DNA from: Patescibacteria group bacterium
GTDB taxonomy: Bacteria > Patescibacteriota > Minisyncoccia > Phycocordibacterales > Phycocordibacteraceae
Direction: 5' to 3'
Length of the DNA: 24,789 nucleotides
Assembly (NCBI GenBank): GCA_004296925.1
Contig: SCVI01000047.1
Span: forward strand, 1 to 24,789
Numbering within the stretch: position 1 is the stretch's first letter; each line of letters starts with the position of its first letter. This document shows positions 8,457 to 16,134 of the stretch, piece by piece. A program made the translations under genes and the position numbers. Below the pieces are notes generated by a model, which did not search any database, had not been told where the DNA came from, and saw only the letters and a program-made list of their open reading frames with translations.

Positions 8457-9593
8457 TCATTTTCTATTACGTGTTTTCAATGCGACTTTTTCAGATTTTA
8501 AAAGTTTTGCAACCTCCTCAATCATTCGCTCGTTTGAGAACTGCTTCACTCGACGCTTCGCAGATGCAACGATTGAAGCGCGGAGCGTTGCGTCCGACAG
8601 AAGAGCTCGAGTGTGTTGCAAAATCCCTTTTGTGTCATTTGGTTGCACTAAATATCCGTTTTTCGCATGCTCAATAATTTCAACGTTACCACCAACTTTA
8701 GTGGTAATCGTCGGAACACCTACTGCAAGCGCTTCTAATATGAGGTGTGAGAATCCTTCGTAGGAGGTGTTCAAAATGAACACATCAGATGCACGTAAAT
8801 AACGAATCAGGATATCTCTTTCAAGCGCACCCGTGAAAATTACGTCCTCCGCAACTCCTTTTTCTTCCGCAAGTCGCTCGAGCGCTTCACTGTCTGGTCC
8901 TGAACCAATGATTAAAAGTTTTACACCAGGAAATGTCTTCTGGAGTTCTGGAAGTAATGCAATGAGCGTATCGAAACCCTTCCATGGAACTAATCGTCCA
9001 ATCGAAACAATCAATTTTCCGTGGAACTTTATGAGTCCACGAAGTACCGGCTTGTTACCGACATCTCCAAGAGACTCTATTCCGTTATATATGACGCTCA
9101 CCTTCTTGTTTGGAATCCCCCACATCACAACAATTTTTCCAAGATACTTTGATGGAACAACAACCCTTAAGGCTCGTTTTGCAACCCACCGTTCTATCCA
9201 GCGAAGTGCCTTTGGAAATAAGGTGAGTGTTGCGTGTTGAAATGATTCGAGCGTGTCCGTATATCCGAATCGTTGTCGTGACTGTTCCCATGCATAGTCC
9301 CCTACCACTTTCAGCACAAATTTCTTTCTCGTAAGAAATGAAGCGAGCGTAACTGGTACGCCTACAGAAATTGGATCTTGTGCGTACACCAAATCAACAT
9401 TCCTGCTTTCCCGAATGATTAAAAAAAAGTATGCGACATGACGTATAAATTTTGGAAGTTTTTTTACCTTGGAGAACGGTAATACACTTACTTCGAAACC
9501 AAGAGCTGGAAGTGCATTTTCGAGTTTCTTTGTATAGGTTGCAGGGCCTCCAATTTCTGGAGGATACACTCCTGTCGCAATCAAGATTCGCAT
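8457..9593 (-). CDS. Glycosyltransferase, GT4 family
   Basis: The protein has 378 residues. It starts MRILIATGVYPPEIGGPATY, a classic GT4 N-terminus with the glycine-rich GGPATY loop. The C-terminal domain has KLIVSIGRLVPWKGFDTLI, LIIGSGPDSEALE and NTSYEGFSHLILEALAVGVP, which includes the E-x7-E motif. These features place it with transferases that extend lipid-linked polysaccharides from nucleotide sugars. The C-terminus ends in a strongly basic tail that might touch the membrane. A 48-nt spacer with a possible extended -10 box precedes the start. Confidence 0.91.
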   Translation of the reverse strand: MRILIATGVYPPEIGGPATYTKKLENALPALGFEVSVLPFSKVKKLPKFIRHVAYFFLIIRESRNVDLVYAQDPISVGVPVTLASFLTRKKFVLKVVGDYAWEQSRQRFGYTDTLESFQHATLTLFPKALRWIERWVAKRALRVVVPSKYLGKIVVMWGIPNKKVSVIYNGIESLGDVGNKPVLRGLIKFHGKLIVSIGRLVPWKGFDTLIALLPELQKTFPGVKLLIIGSGPDSEALERLAEEKGVAEDVIFTGALERDILIRYLRASDVFILNTSYEGFSHLILEALAVGVPTITTKVGGNVEIIEHAKNGYLVQPNDTKGILQHTRALLSDATLRASIVASAKRRVKQFSNERMIEEVAKLLKSEKVALKTRNRK

Positions 9594-9599
9594 AGTGGC

Positions 9600-9608
9600 A
9601 GTATAGCA
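9600..9608 (-). promoter_or_regulatory. Possible extended -10 promoter element (TGCTATACT)
   Basis: The minus strand reads TGCTATACT, matching the extended -10 form TGnTATAAT at all but one position, only 6 nt before the ATG of the next glycosyltransferase. There is no good -35 hexamer, which extended -10 promoters can do without. Transcription would begin at or next to the start codon, giving a leaderless message. Confidence 0.3.
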
Positions 9609-9641
9609 AGTGTCGCTCAGATGATGTGAGAAGCAAAATTT

Positions 9642-10847
9642 CTAGAAAAGGGCTTTAAAGATGGATAATTCAATCGCTCTTGCAATTTTGTCCCAATCAT
9701 ACTTCTCTACGGCAATTTTGTTCGCGTGTGATACAACCTCCTGTACGCGACTTTCGTTTTGCATAATATCCAATACGGCATCGCGAACATCATGAGCTGA
9801 ATCCTTCTCAACTGCCCAACCAGTTGTTTGTTCGTCAGGATTCCTCTTAGCATCAAACAGAAAATCTGAAATACCCCCCTCTTGTGTTGCAATCACTGGA
9901 ATGCCAGCAACAAACGCTTCTACAAATGAGTTCCCCATCCCCTCTGAACGCGATGGGCGTATAAAAATGTCGGATGCTTTAAGAAAACGAGGAATATCCT
10001 TATGCGACGCTTGTCCTCTAAATTGGACACGGTCTGGAACCCTAAGCTCATGAGCTAATGTTTTGAGCTTCTCTTCATCGGGACCAATACCAAAAACAAT
10101 AAATTTCACTTCGAAAGGAAGGTGTGGGAGTGCTTGGATCACCGTATCGATACCGTTCTTATGTACCAAGCGTGATGTGGTTATCAGAAACACGTCACCA
10201 TCTTTTTTCCCTAACTCTTTTTTTGTCTTATCAATTTCTTCCAATGAAAATATTTGAGAGAAATGTCTAATATCTACCGCGTTTGGAATCACAACTGGTT
10301 CACCTCTATACCCCATTCGTTTTGCCCATGTTCCTAAAAAAGTAGATATAACCTGAATAGTGTCTGCGCGCGTAAATGCACGTTTGAACATCGGCCACAC
10401 CGGTCTTGCTAATCGTTCTATATATTCCGGTGGATCACCTTCTTGAAGTGTGAGGGCGTACTTAATTCTCGGTACAAGTAGTGTAAAAATTCCTGCCGCT
10501 ATTCCTGTCGCGTGAGCCATCATCGCCCACAATGCGTCGTAGTGATACTTAGAATGGAGTCGCAATGCATAAAAAGGAGCCCATACTTGATACAAAAACT
10601 TATTGAGAGCAAGTGGGAACTTTTTTAAATCCGCCATCGTTGGCTCTTTCCCCGTAAACCCAATTCGATGGACGAGTACGTTTCCGACTTTCTCAACTTT
10701 TGGAAGTGCTGAATCGAATCGGAGTGTCACCATGTGAAACTCAATTTCATCTGGCCTAATACGGTCAGTAATTTCTTTTATCGCAACCTCGGCGCCACCT
10801 ATATATTTTGGATAGTATGCGAGAGAAAAAATGAGAACTCGTTTCAT
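9642..10847 (-). CDS. Glycosyltransferase, GT4 family
   Basis: This 401-residue GT-B enzyme begins MKRVLIFSLAYYPKYIGGAE, with the IGGAE loop common in GT4 proteins. The donor domain has VFLITTSRLVHKNGIDTVI, KFIVFGIGPDEEKLK and RPSRSEGMGNSFVEAFVAG, where EGMGNSFVE is the E-x7-E motif. The middle region includes LTLQEGDPPEYIERL, a segment that may contact the acceptor. The start ATG overlaps the stop of the epimerase gene as ATGA, so the two are translated together, and the epimerase may make its donor sugar. The exact sugar is unknown. Confidence 0.91.
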   Translation of the reverse strand: MKRVLIFSLAYYPKYIGGAEVAIKEITDRIRPDEIEFHMVTLRFDSALPKVEKVGNVLVHRIGFTGKEPTMADLKKFPLALNKFLYQVWAPFYALRLHSKYHYDALWAMMAHATGIAAGIFTLLVPRIKYALTLQEGDPPEYIERLARPVWPMFKRAFTRADTIQVISTFLGTWAKRMGYRGEPVVIPNAVDIRHFSQIFSLEEIDKTKKELGKKDGDVFLITTSRLVHKNGIDTVIQALPHLPFEVKFIVFGIGPDEEKLKTLAHELRVPDRVQFRGQASHKDIPRFLKASDIFIRPSRSEGMGNSFVEAFVAGIPVIATQEGGISDFLFDAKRNPDEQTTGWAVEKDSAHDVRDAVLDIMQNESRVQEVVSHANKIAVEKYDWDKIARAIELSIFKALF

Positions 10848-11713
10848 TTCATTTCTGTTACTTCATGAATGTACTCTGCCACGCCCTTAGTTGGATTCCA
10901 TCCCAGTGCCTGAGCCTTAGAAATATCGATGGCCGAACTTTCACGATTTCCTGCACGCTCAGGGAGCATTGTAATGGTGTCGCCAAACATCTTCGCAATC
11001 TCTAAAATAGAGTATTGCTTGGTATCACCAAGTCCGTAATTGTCGCCCTCACCTTTTTCACCCACCAATACCAAACCAGCAACGATATCACCGACGTAGG
11101 TAAAATTACGCCTCTGTGTTCCTGGCGTTACAACGCCAAGCACTTCTCCTTTCAAATGCTTCTGTCTAAATATTTCAATGAGTGTACCGTATGCACCAGA
11201 TCTTTCACGAGGACCATAAACATTATAAAAATAAGTCACCGCAAAAGGGAGTCCATACCACTCTCCATAGTTTTTGACGAGCTCAGTGTTAGCGGCTTTC
11301 GTCCACGCATAAGGAGTTGCGGTACGACTTAATCCGCCATCACCAAACTTTGTTGATGAACCTGCATACACTAATTTACATTTTCGCGCTCTCCAAAATT
11401 CCAAAACCCCAAGCGTACCTATAGTATTCAAATCGAATACTAGTGACGGTTCGGTGAGACTAATTTCAACACGCGAATACTCACCCAAGTGATATATCAA
11501 ATCAATTGATTCTGGTACTAATTTTTCTACGTCTTTAGTGTGTCCTTCACGATACTCAACGCCGAGCACATGATTATCACGTGAACCTGCAAAATAATTA
11601 TCGAGAGAAATTACCGTATGACCCTCAGCAACTAAACGCCCACAAAGATGCGAACCAACAAAACCGGCTCCGCCGGTTACTAATACCGTTTGTTTTTGTG
11701 TAGCTGGATGCAT
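10844..11713 (-). CDS. NAD-dependent sugar-nucleotide epimerase/dehydratase (extended SDR)
   Basis: This 289-residue extended short-chain dehydrogenase probably epimerises or dehydrates a nucleotide sugar for the nearby transferases. It shows the NAD-binding loop GGAGFVG (14-20), the acidic LDNY after strand two (38-41), the catalytic serine region SSTKFGD (119-125) and the Y135-x3-K139 pair in PYAWTKA. NVYGPRE and RRNFTYVGDIV are further family signatures. It resembles UDP-glucose 4-epimerases and relatives more than strict dTDP-glucose 4,6-dehydratases, but the reaction cannot be fixed. The ATG at 11713 is preferred over an upstream TTG because it starts just before the Rossmann fold and lies 4 nt after the preceding stop. 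Confidence 0.88.
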   Translation of the reverse strand: MHPATQKQTVLVTGGAGFVGSHLCGRLVAEGHTVISLDNYFAGSRDNHVLGVEYREGHTKDVEKLVPESIDLIYHLGEYSRVEISLTEPSLVFDLNTIGTLGVLEFWRARKCKLVYAGSSTKFGDGGLSRTATPYAWTKAANTELVKNYGEWYGLPFAVTYFYNVYGPRERSGAYGTLIEIFRQKHLKGEVLGVVTPGTQRRNFTYVGDIVAGLVLVGEKGEGDNYGLGDTKQYSILEIAKMFGDTITMLPERAGNRESSAIDISKAQALGWNPTKGVAEYIHEVTEMK

Positions 11714-11717
11714 GTCT

Positions 11718-13094
11718 TTAATCAGAATCTTCCTCAATTATTCTATATCCTGTTGCACTACCTCTCTTGGGCGGTAAAAGTAACACTCCTGCGATCCCAA
11801 GAATTATAACCGCCAGAAGACCAATAAACCATGCATCCATTTTAAAAGCGAGTAATGGCTCTGTAGATGTTGCAATAGCAGCACCGACCGCCGCGAGATT
11901 GCCGCTCCCTTCTTTTGCAAGAGCACGAGAAGTAATAAGAGTTGTTCTATCCTGCGTATCACTACCAAGCGGTAAACGACTCTGAACTAAATCTTGCCCG
12001 TACTTTACTGCGAGCATCCCATTTGGAAACAATAATGAAACAGCGCCTGGACTTGTCGGCACTATACCCGTGGCGGTGTTAGATATTGTTACTTTTTCTT
12101 TAGGAAAAATTATAGTGTGCTGAGGAAACTGAAAAATTTTTCCGTCAGCGCTTATTTGCCACATTCCAAGATCTAGCTCTAGTGACGAACGGTTCGTTAT
12201 CTCGATCACCTCTTCGGTTACACGAGAAATAGTAATATCGGCAGGCACGACGGTGACAACGAGTCGTGAGGTGGCACTAAAATAAGATGAAGATGCGTCT
12301 ACAACAACAGCATATTTCCCAGGGTACGGATACACATACAGTACTGACAAACCTTCTTTACGATCTCCGTTTCCAAAGTTCCATACCACACGAGCACTCT
12401 CAAGTCGCTCACCAGTGATACCTGTAACACGTGCATCAAATACCGTAGTCGCACCGGCAATCACTGTTCGAGATTGCCCAGCATTCACTTTTATTTGCGG
12501 CTCTACAGGGTACGACATATTACTCACTGCTTGCTGTTCTGTGCTTTCAGTACTCGGCGGAGGAGAAGTTGGGCTCGTAGTATCAACATAGTTGTTCCCA
12601 TTGCCTGGTGTGGGAGCAAAAGAAATAAAAGACGCTCCACTCTTTTGTAATGAGTTTCCATCTCCTGACGCTCCCCATGTAGGTGAGTACGTCACCGTAT
12701 CAACATCCATCAGTGCGTCGTTTCTTAATGTTAACGTCTCACCATTGGTGTTATTAAGTCCTCCAGAAAATGCAGTGTCAAACAATTGACCTGCATACGA
12801 TGGCCAATCGGTTAAAAACTTCTGTGGATTGTCCGCAATAATCGCGTACGAATTACTCCTCAAAACATTCCCTCCTGAATATGCAGTTAAACCGTGATTG
12901 GTTCCTCCTTCAAATAATTTCCACTTTGATATGTCGGTGTCTTGGCCACTATTGTATATTTCAATCCATTCACGCCCATCATCCCCTCCTGATGGGTCAT
13001 ACATTATTTCTGTAATGGAAATTCCTGCGTACGCGTATGCGGGTATGGCAAATAAAAATATGAGTAAAGTTTTATGCAGCAAGTGGCTCCACAT
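11718..13094 (-). CDS. Exported membrane-anchored protein with LTD, PKD-like and second LTD-like domains
   Basis: The protein has 458 residues. It has a signal peptide (about 1-23, hydrophobic LIFLFAIPAYAYA), a lamin-tail domain from about 24 to 165 (ITEIMYDPSGGDDGREWIEIYN and the later ETLTLRN), a Pro/Ser/Thr-rich linker, a PKD-like beta domain at about 205-283 (VVWNFGNGD then YPYPGKYAVVV), a second shorter LTD-like unit at about 285-365, a membrane helix at about 421-440, and a short acidic tail. It is therefore likely held in the membrane with its domains outside. An upstream in-frame start would add 65 residues of basic sequence that simply reads through the previous gene; the ATG at 13094 sits directly before the signal peptide. 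It overlaps the upstream TraG-like gene by 23 bp. A role in adhesion or surface structure is inferred. Confidence 0.83.
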   Translation of the reverse strand: MWSHLLHKTLLIFLFAIPAYAYAGISITEIMYDPSGGDDGREWIEIYNSGQDTDISKWKLFEGGTNHGLTAYSGGNVLRSNSYAIIADNPQKFLTDWPSYAGQLFDTAFSGGLNNTNGETLTLRNDALMDVDTVTYSPTWGASGDGNSLQKSGASFISFAPTPGNGNNYVDTTSPTSPPPSTESTEQQAVSNMSYPVEPQIKVNAGQSRTVIAGATTVFDARVTGITGERLESARVVWNFGNGDRKEGLSVLYVYPYPGKYAVVVDASSSYFSATSRLVVTVVPADITISRVTEEVIEITNRSSLELDLGMWQISADGKIFQFPQHTIIFPKEKVTISNTATGIVPTSPGAVSLLFPNGMLAVKYGQDLVQSRLPLGSDTQDRTTLITSRALAKEGSGNLAAVGAAIATSTEPLLAFKMDAWFIGLLAVIILGIAGVLLLPPKRGSATGYRIIEEDSD

Positions 13095-14520
13095 ACAACA
13101 TCGCTTTAAGATCTTCTTCAGAAAGCTCTTTTTTCGCCTGCGTTGGCTCCTCTTTTTTTTCTGATGTTTTCTTTCCTGCAGACGTTGGGGTTGTTGGCGT
13201 TTTTTTATCATCCGCTTTAGCATCTGCTGGTGTGGCACCAGAAGCCCGTTTCGCAAATATTGAACGAAAGGCACCAGAAAATCCGTCACTTCCCTTGTCT
13301 GATTCTTTATCTTTTTCTTCAGGTTTTTCTTTAAATAATTTGTCTACTTCCAAACGTGAGGTGGTGTACTTGCCAAGCGAATACACTTGCAGGTCTTGAT
13401 ATGAAACACCACTCCTCTCTGGTTTTGGAAGTGTGTTTCCAAAAAATGGACGTGCACGAACAGAGTCAATAGTAAGAATCACAGCAATCTCGCCTTGCTT
13501 GAGAGTCGATAATTCATCGGGGGAGATGTACGGATAAAAAACCTGTTCGAGAAGCGAATAGTCGAATGAATGAGAAGCAAATGCAATCACTGTGCCGGAG
13601 CGCTTCAGCGACTGCTCACGAATTGGCATATCATCCTCATTTTCGGCAGTAGTTGCCATTACACACGCCACACTTCTCTCAGGCAATACAGTATCAATAT
13701 CTTCAGGTGCTAAATATTTCACTGAGTCATGCAAATAAAGCGCAATATCTTCACCAAGTGTTCCTCGAGCCCTCGATGCATGAGTGAAAAGTCGCACAAT
13801 CGGCGTAATGCGAGTTGGAAACATTCGTATGCGCGAAAGATCTACAATAACCAAAGCGCCCTGCTCACCTTGCGCTAACGAAAATTTTGAAGTTCTTTGA
13901 CCTACAAGATTGCGAACGAGTGTGTCTTTCGCAATATAACGACCATGCTCAATTACAAGTGCCACTGAATCAGACTCTGATGTGGCAAGTGAATCAAAAC
14001 GTTTTCGCTCAGGTGTGTCGACACCAAGTATCTTCTCTCGTTTTTTTGGGTCAGATACTAAGTCATATAACAACAATACAGAAGTATCTTGGTGCTCAAG
14101 AATAAACTTTGAAACGAAATGCGTGAGTTCGCTTGGAGAAATACGGTACAGGCTTGCGATGGCTTCTGACAACGCAGAAACACTTTTAGAACCGAGCGTG
14201 CGAAACTCATCCACTGCATTCCACGAAAATGGGTGTTCCCCATCAGATGGATCTATAAACACAAGCCTATCGCGAGCATCTTCTCCTAAGCGTTCGGCCA
14301 GAAGCGGCGCAAGACCGCCGGACGCATCAAGTACAACGACACTCATACCGCGCTCGATATCTTGAAGCGCCATTTTCATCAATATCTCAGCCCTGCCTGT
14401 TTTTGATTTTCCTATTACTGAAACGTGCTCTAGCCTGTCTCCGTCTTTAATACCAAAAGGCACAACGCCTGTTTTAAAGGCTGTTTGAGCGATATATGTC
14501 ACCTTACTTCCCCAATCCAT
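13072..14520 (-). CDS. TraG/VirD4-like (type IV coupling protein family) pseudo-ATPase
   Basis: This 482-residue protein aligns by eye along its first 390 residues with the TraG/VirD4-like ATPases widespread in Patescibacteria: PFGIKDGDRLEHVSVIGK, ALQDIERG, VFIDPSDGEHPFSWNAVDE and KQGEIAVILTIDSVRARPF all have direct counterparts. However, the Walker A loop reads GKSKTGRAE (37-45) where family members have GKTGxGKST; the DPHG after strand two is DASG (65-68); and the Walker B DEFQ is HDSV (264-267). Residues needed for ATP binding and hydrolysis are therefore missing, so a structural or regulatory role is more likely than DNA pumping. The last 80 residues are a charged, low-complexity tail. 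It heads an operon with the LTD protein; a palindrome lies upstream. Confidence 0.8.
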   Translation of the reverse strand: MDWGSKVTYIAQTAFKTGVVPFGIKDGDRLEHVSVIGKSKTGRAEILMKMALQDIERGMSVVVLDASGGLAPLLAERLGEDARDRLVFIDPSDGEHPFSWNAVDEFRTLGSKSVSALSEAIASLYRISPSELTHFVSKFILEHQDTSVLLLYDLVSDPKKREKILGVDTPERKRFDSLATSESDSVALVIEHGRYIAKDTLVRNLVGQRTSKFSLAQGEQGALVIVDLSRIRMFPTRITPIVRLFTHASRARGTLGEDIALYLHDSVKYLAPEDIDTVLPERSVACVMATTAENEDDMPIREQSLKRSGTVIAFASHSFDYSLLEQVFYPYISPDELSTLKQGEIAVILTIDSVRARPFFGNTLPKPERSGVSYQDLQVYSLGKYTTSRLEVDKLFKEKPEEKDKESDKGSDGFSGAFRSIFAKRASGATPADAKADDKKTPTTPTSAGKKTSEKKEEPTQAKKELSEEDLKAMLYVEPLAA

Positions 14521-14528
14521 TTTGTTAG

Positions 14529-14534
14529 TGTATA
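14529..14534 (-). promoter_or_regulatory. Possible -10 box (TATACA) upstream of the TraG-like gene
   Basis: TATACA on the minus strand ends 8 nt before the ATG. The 190-nt gap upstream suggests that transcription starts somewhere here, but no good -35 hexamer is seen. A short match, so confidence is low. Confidence 0.2.
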
Positions 14535-14651
14535 AGTTTTACCGCAGAGGGTCTAGGACGCTCTGTTCCTTACTCTAGTAATCAACATCCACCGAAACCA
14601 CATATACGAACAAGATACAGATACAACGCCTCTACAATCGCAGCGTCACAA

Positions 14652-14691
14652 GGTCTAGTATAAAAATGCTATAGCATTTTTATACTAGACC
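14652..14691. repeat. 40-bp perfect palindrome, copy 1
   Basis: Each 20-nt arm begins ggtctagtata and ends atgcta at the centre, and the two arms are exact reverse complements with no loop. It lies in the 190-nt gap between the PaaX/Cas2-like gene and the TraG-like gene. Compared with copies 2 and 3, two adjacent bases in each arm are changed (aa against tt), in a matched fashion that keeps the symmetry perfect. No T-tract follows on the transcribed strand, so an intrinsic terminator is unlikely. Confidence 0.95.
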
Positions 14692-14710
14692 GTTCGTATC
14701 TACTAAGTAA

Positions 14711-15292
14711 CTATCTACCAAGCGGTAGGTTAAAAGTTTTTCGAAGCTCAGTATCGTTCTCAATTTTATCTACTATCATATACACCACCTGCTTCCCTAC
14801 CTGTAAATCAAGTTTCAGAATCGTAATAAAATCTTCGCAGTCGTACGGGTACACCCACACACTGTCCTGCAGTCGTACAAACCCAGTTGTTATGAGCGAT
14901 GTTCTAATTTTATTTCGTGAATTTTTATACTTCTCTCCAATATCAAAAATGAGCACGCGCCACTTCCCATCCCATTTCTTTGGCTTCTTCGGGAGCGCTT
15001 TTCCAGCTTCCATTCGTGCTGCAAATAGTTGTCCTTTCTTGGTAAGTTGAGCAAACTTCTTTCCATCTTTCTTTACCAGCTCCACGTACCCTCCATCAAG
15101 CAATTTGGAAAACGATGATTTAACCTGAAACTTTCTCTGCTTTACAAACTTCATTTTCCCAAGAGCACCGATTACATTTGGCGCAACAAGTGCCAACGAC
15201 AAGAGTCCTGCCGTCGCTATAACATCAATAACCGCCTTATTGATTTTCGTCTTTCTCACTTCCTTTCTTACCTTCTTCTCCATTTCCCCCAT
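14711..15292 (-). CDS. PaaX-like protein with Cas2-fold domain
   Basis: This 193-residue protein matches the layout of PaaX-family regulators shortened at the C-terminus. Residues 1-100 are basic and contain helices and a likely winged helix (SSFSKLLDGGYVELVKKDGKKFAQLTKKG, wing near 70-88), suggesting DNA binding. Residues about 105-188 form the ferredoxin-like central domain related to Cas2: KWRVLIFDIGEK with D117, then RNKIRTSLITTGF and LQDSVWVYPY. Automated annotation often names such proteins Cas2, but no cas1 or CRISPR array is present here. A hydrophobic stretch at 21-43 could be a helix of the DNA-binding part or a membrane helix. It is a single-gene unit with a palindrome on each side. 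Its role may be transcriptional control or nucleic-acid processing. Confidence 0.75.
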   Translation of the reverse strand: MGEMEKKVRKEVRKTKINKAVIDVIATAGLLSLALVAPNVIGALGKMKFVKQRKFQVKSSFSKLLDGGYVELVKKDGKKFAQLTKKGQLFAARMEAGKALPKKPKKWDGKWRVLIFDIGEKYKNSRNKIRTSLITTGFVRLQDSVWVYPYDCEDFITILKLDLQVGKQVVYMIVDKIENDTELRKTFNLPLGR

Positions 15293-15397
15293 ACACTTTT
15301 ACTTAGTTTATAATTTTTTCGTGAGTTTTTTCTTTACAATCTACTAGTGCTATTTATATCCTTTTTCGCTTTCGTATATCTACATCCAAAGTTTTTA

Positions 15398-15443
15398 TAC
15401 GGTCTAGTATAATTATGCTATAGCATAATTATACTAGACCGTA
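15398..15443. repeat. 46-bp perfect palindrome, copy 2
   Basis: The 40-bp core shared with the other copies is extended by three more symmetric base pairs on each side (tac outside the left arm, gta outside the right). It lies in the 165-nt gap between the six-helix membrane protein and the PaaX/Cas2-like gene. Each arm contains TATAAT, one on each strand. No T-tract follows on the minus strand. Confidence 0.95.
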
Positions 15444-15457
15444 AGATTCCAAGATTT

Positions 15458-16120
15458 CTAATCTATTGCTCGATTTTTCCTTGATTTTAGATATGTCCAA
15501 ATAATAATTCCAAAACTTATCAGCGCAAAAAATCCTCCCGCAAACCACGCCCTATACTCAAGATTAATGTAAAAACCAAGGAAGTTAAAGAAGTAGCCAT
15601 CCAGAAACTCATGTACAAGTGGTGGCATCACGAGGAATGCAAAGGAGAACGGGAGCCAAAAATAAATAAACTTGAGCCACGCTCTTACTACGGCATGGGA
15701 GTGAGCGAAGTATTTATCAAACAACATTGGCAGTAACTTCCCAACAATAATCCCCACACTCACCATGACAAAAAAACTGCTCATCATCCACGCGGCATCT
15801 ATTTTTTCAAATGAATACAAGGAAAACAATCCGCCACTAGACTCAGGCGCCAGAGTAATCACCAGTGCTGAAAGAGGAATCCACCATAGTGCAAACTTAA
15901 GCCAGGATTTGAAAATTGTGGAAGATACAAAGATTAGGAGAATTGCGAGAGGTAGAGTGACGAGAGAATAAAGATATGTAGGTTTTATAAAATATGGAAA
16001 TATCTGATGCAACCACGATCCATAACAAATACCACTGGAATCAATACACCATGATGCAAAATATCTCAGGAAAACAAAAAACGCGACTGCGAATAAGAGA
16101 ATGAAGTATTTTATTTTCAT
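15458..16120 (-). CDS. Six-helix integral membrane protein of unknown function
   Basis: I do not recognise this 220-residue protein. Hydrophobic segments lie at about 4-21, 50-69, 72-91, 110-132, 150-170 and 190-211. It appears to contain a repeated unit: FKSWLKFALWWIPLSALVI (70-88) resembles VRAWLKFIYFWLPFSFAFLV (145-164), and the helices next to them also match. The C-terminus is basic (KSRKNR), implying a cytoplasmic end. The ATG at 16120 is preferred to a TTG six codons earlier that overlaps the lipase stop. It follows the lipase gene by 14 nt and is probably co-transcribed with it. It could be a partner of that secreted enzyme, but nothing in the sequence shows this. Confidence 0.7.
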   Translation of the reverse strand: MKIKYFILLFAVAFFVFLRYFASWCIDSSGICYGSWLHQIFPYFIKPTYLYSLVTLPLAILLIFVSSTIFKSWLKFALWWIPLSALVITLAPESSGGLFSLYSFEKIDAAWMMSSFFVMVSVGIIVGKLLPMLFDKYFAHSHAVVRAWLKFIYFWLPFSFAFLVMPPLVHEFLDGYFFNFLGFYINLEYRAWFAGGFFALISFGIIIWTYLKSRKNRAID

Positions 16121-16134
16121 AGCTTTTTCAACAA

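Larger units (their letters stand above)
14652..15443. mobile_element. Candidate palindrome-flanked element carrying a PaaX/Cas2-like gene
   Basis: A single gene of 193 codons is bracketed by two copies of the same 40-bp palindrome, the outer limits being 792 bp apart. A third palindrome copy about 3.9 kb away has no such gene beside it. No target-site duplication is evident next to the palindromes. This could be a small mobile unit whose protein handles the hairpins, or simply two palindromes inserted on either side of an ordinary gene. The mobile interpretation is inference. Confidence 0.3.

Noticed and set aside
8398..8763. Plus-strand open frame of 121 codons, and other plus-strand frames such as 11015-11332, 13982-14365 and 6551-6937
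   Set aside because: All lie opposite well-supported minus-strand genes, have no recognisable domains and unnatural composition; they are shadows.
13095..13289. 65-residue N-terminal extension of the LTD protein
   Set aside because: The extension is strongly basic out-of-frame reading of the TraG-like tail and would hide the signal peptide; the ATG at 13094 starts right at the signal peptide.
14711..15292. Call as CRISPR-associated Cas2 and search for a CRISPR locus
   Set aside because: The fold resemblance is real, but the N-terminal extension is of PaaX type, there is no cas1 or other cas gene, and no repeat-spacer pattern exists in the window.
14652..15443. Palindromes as ordinary intrinsic terminators
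   Set aside because: Stems are AT-rich at the core and neither copy 1 nor copy 2 is followed by a T-tract on the minus strand; copy 3 has a T-run but about 11 nt away.
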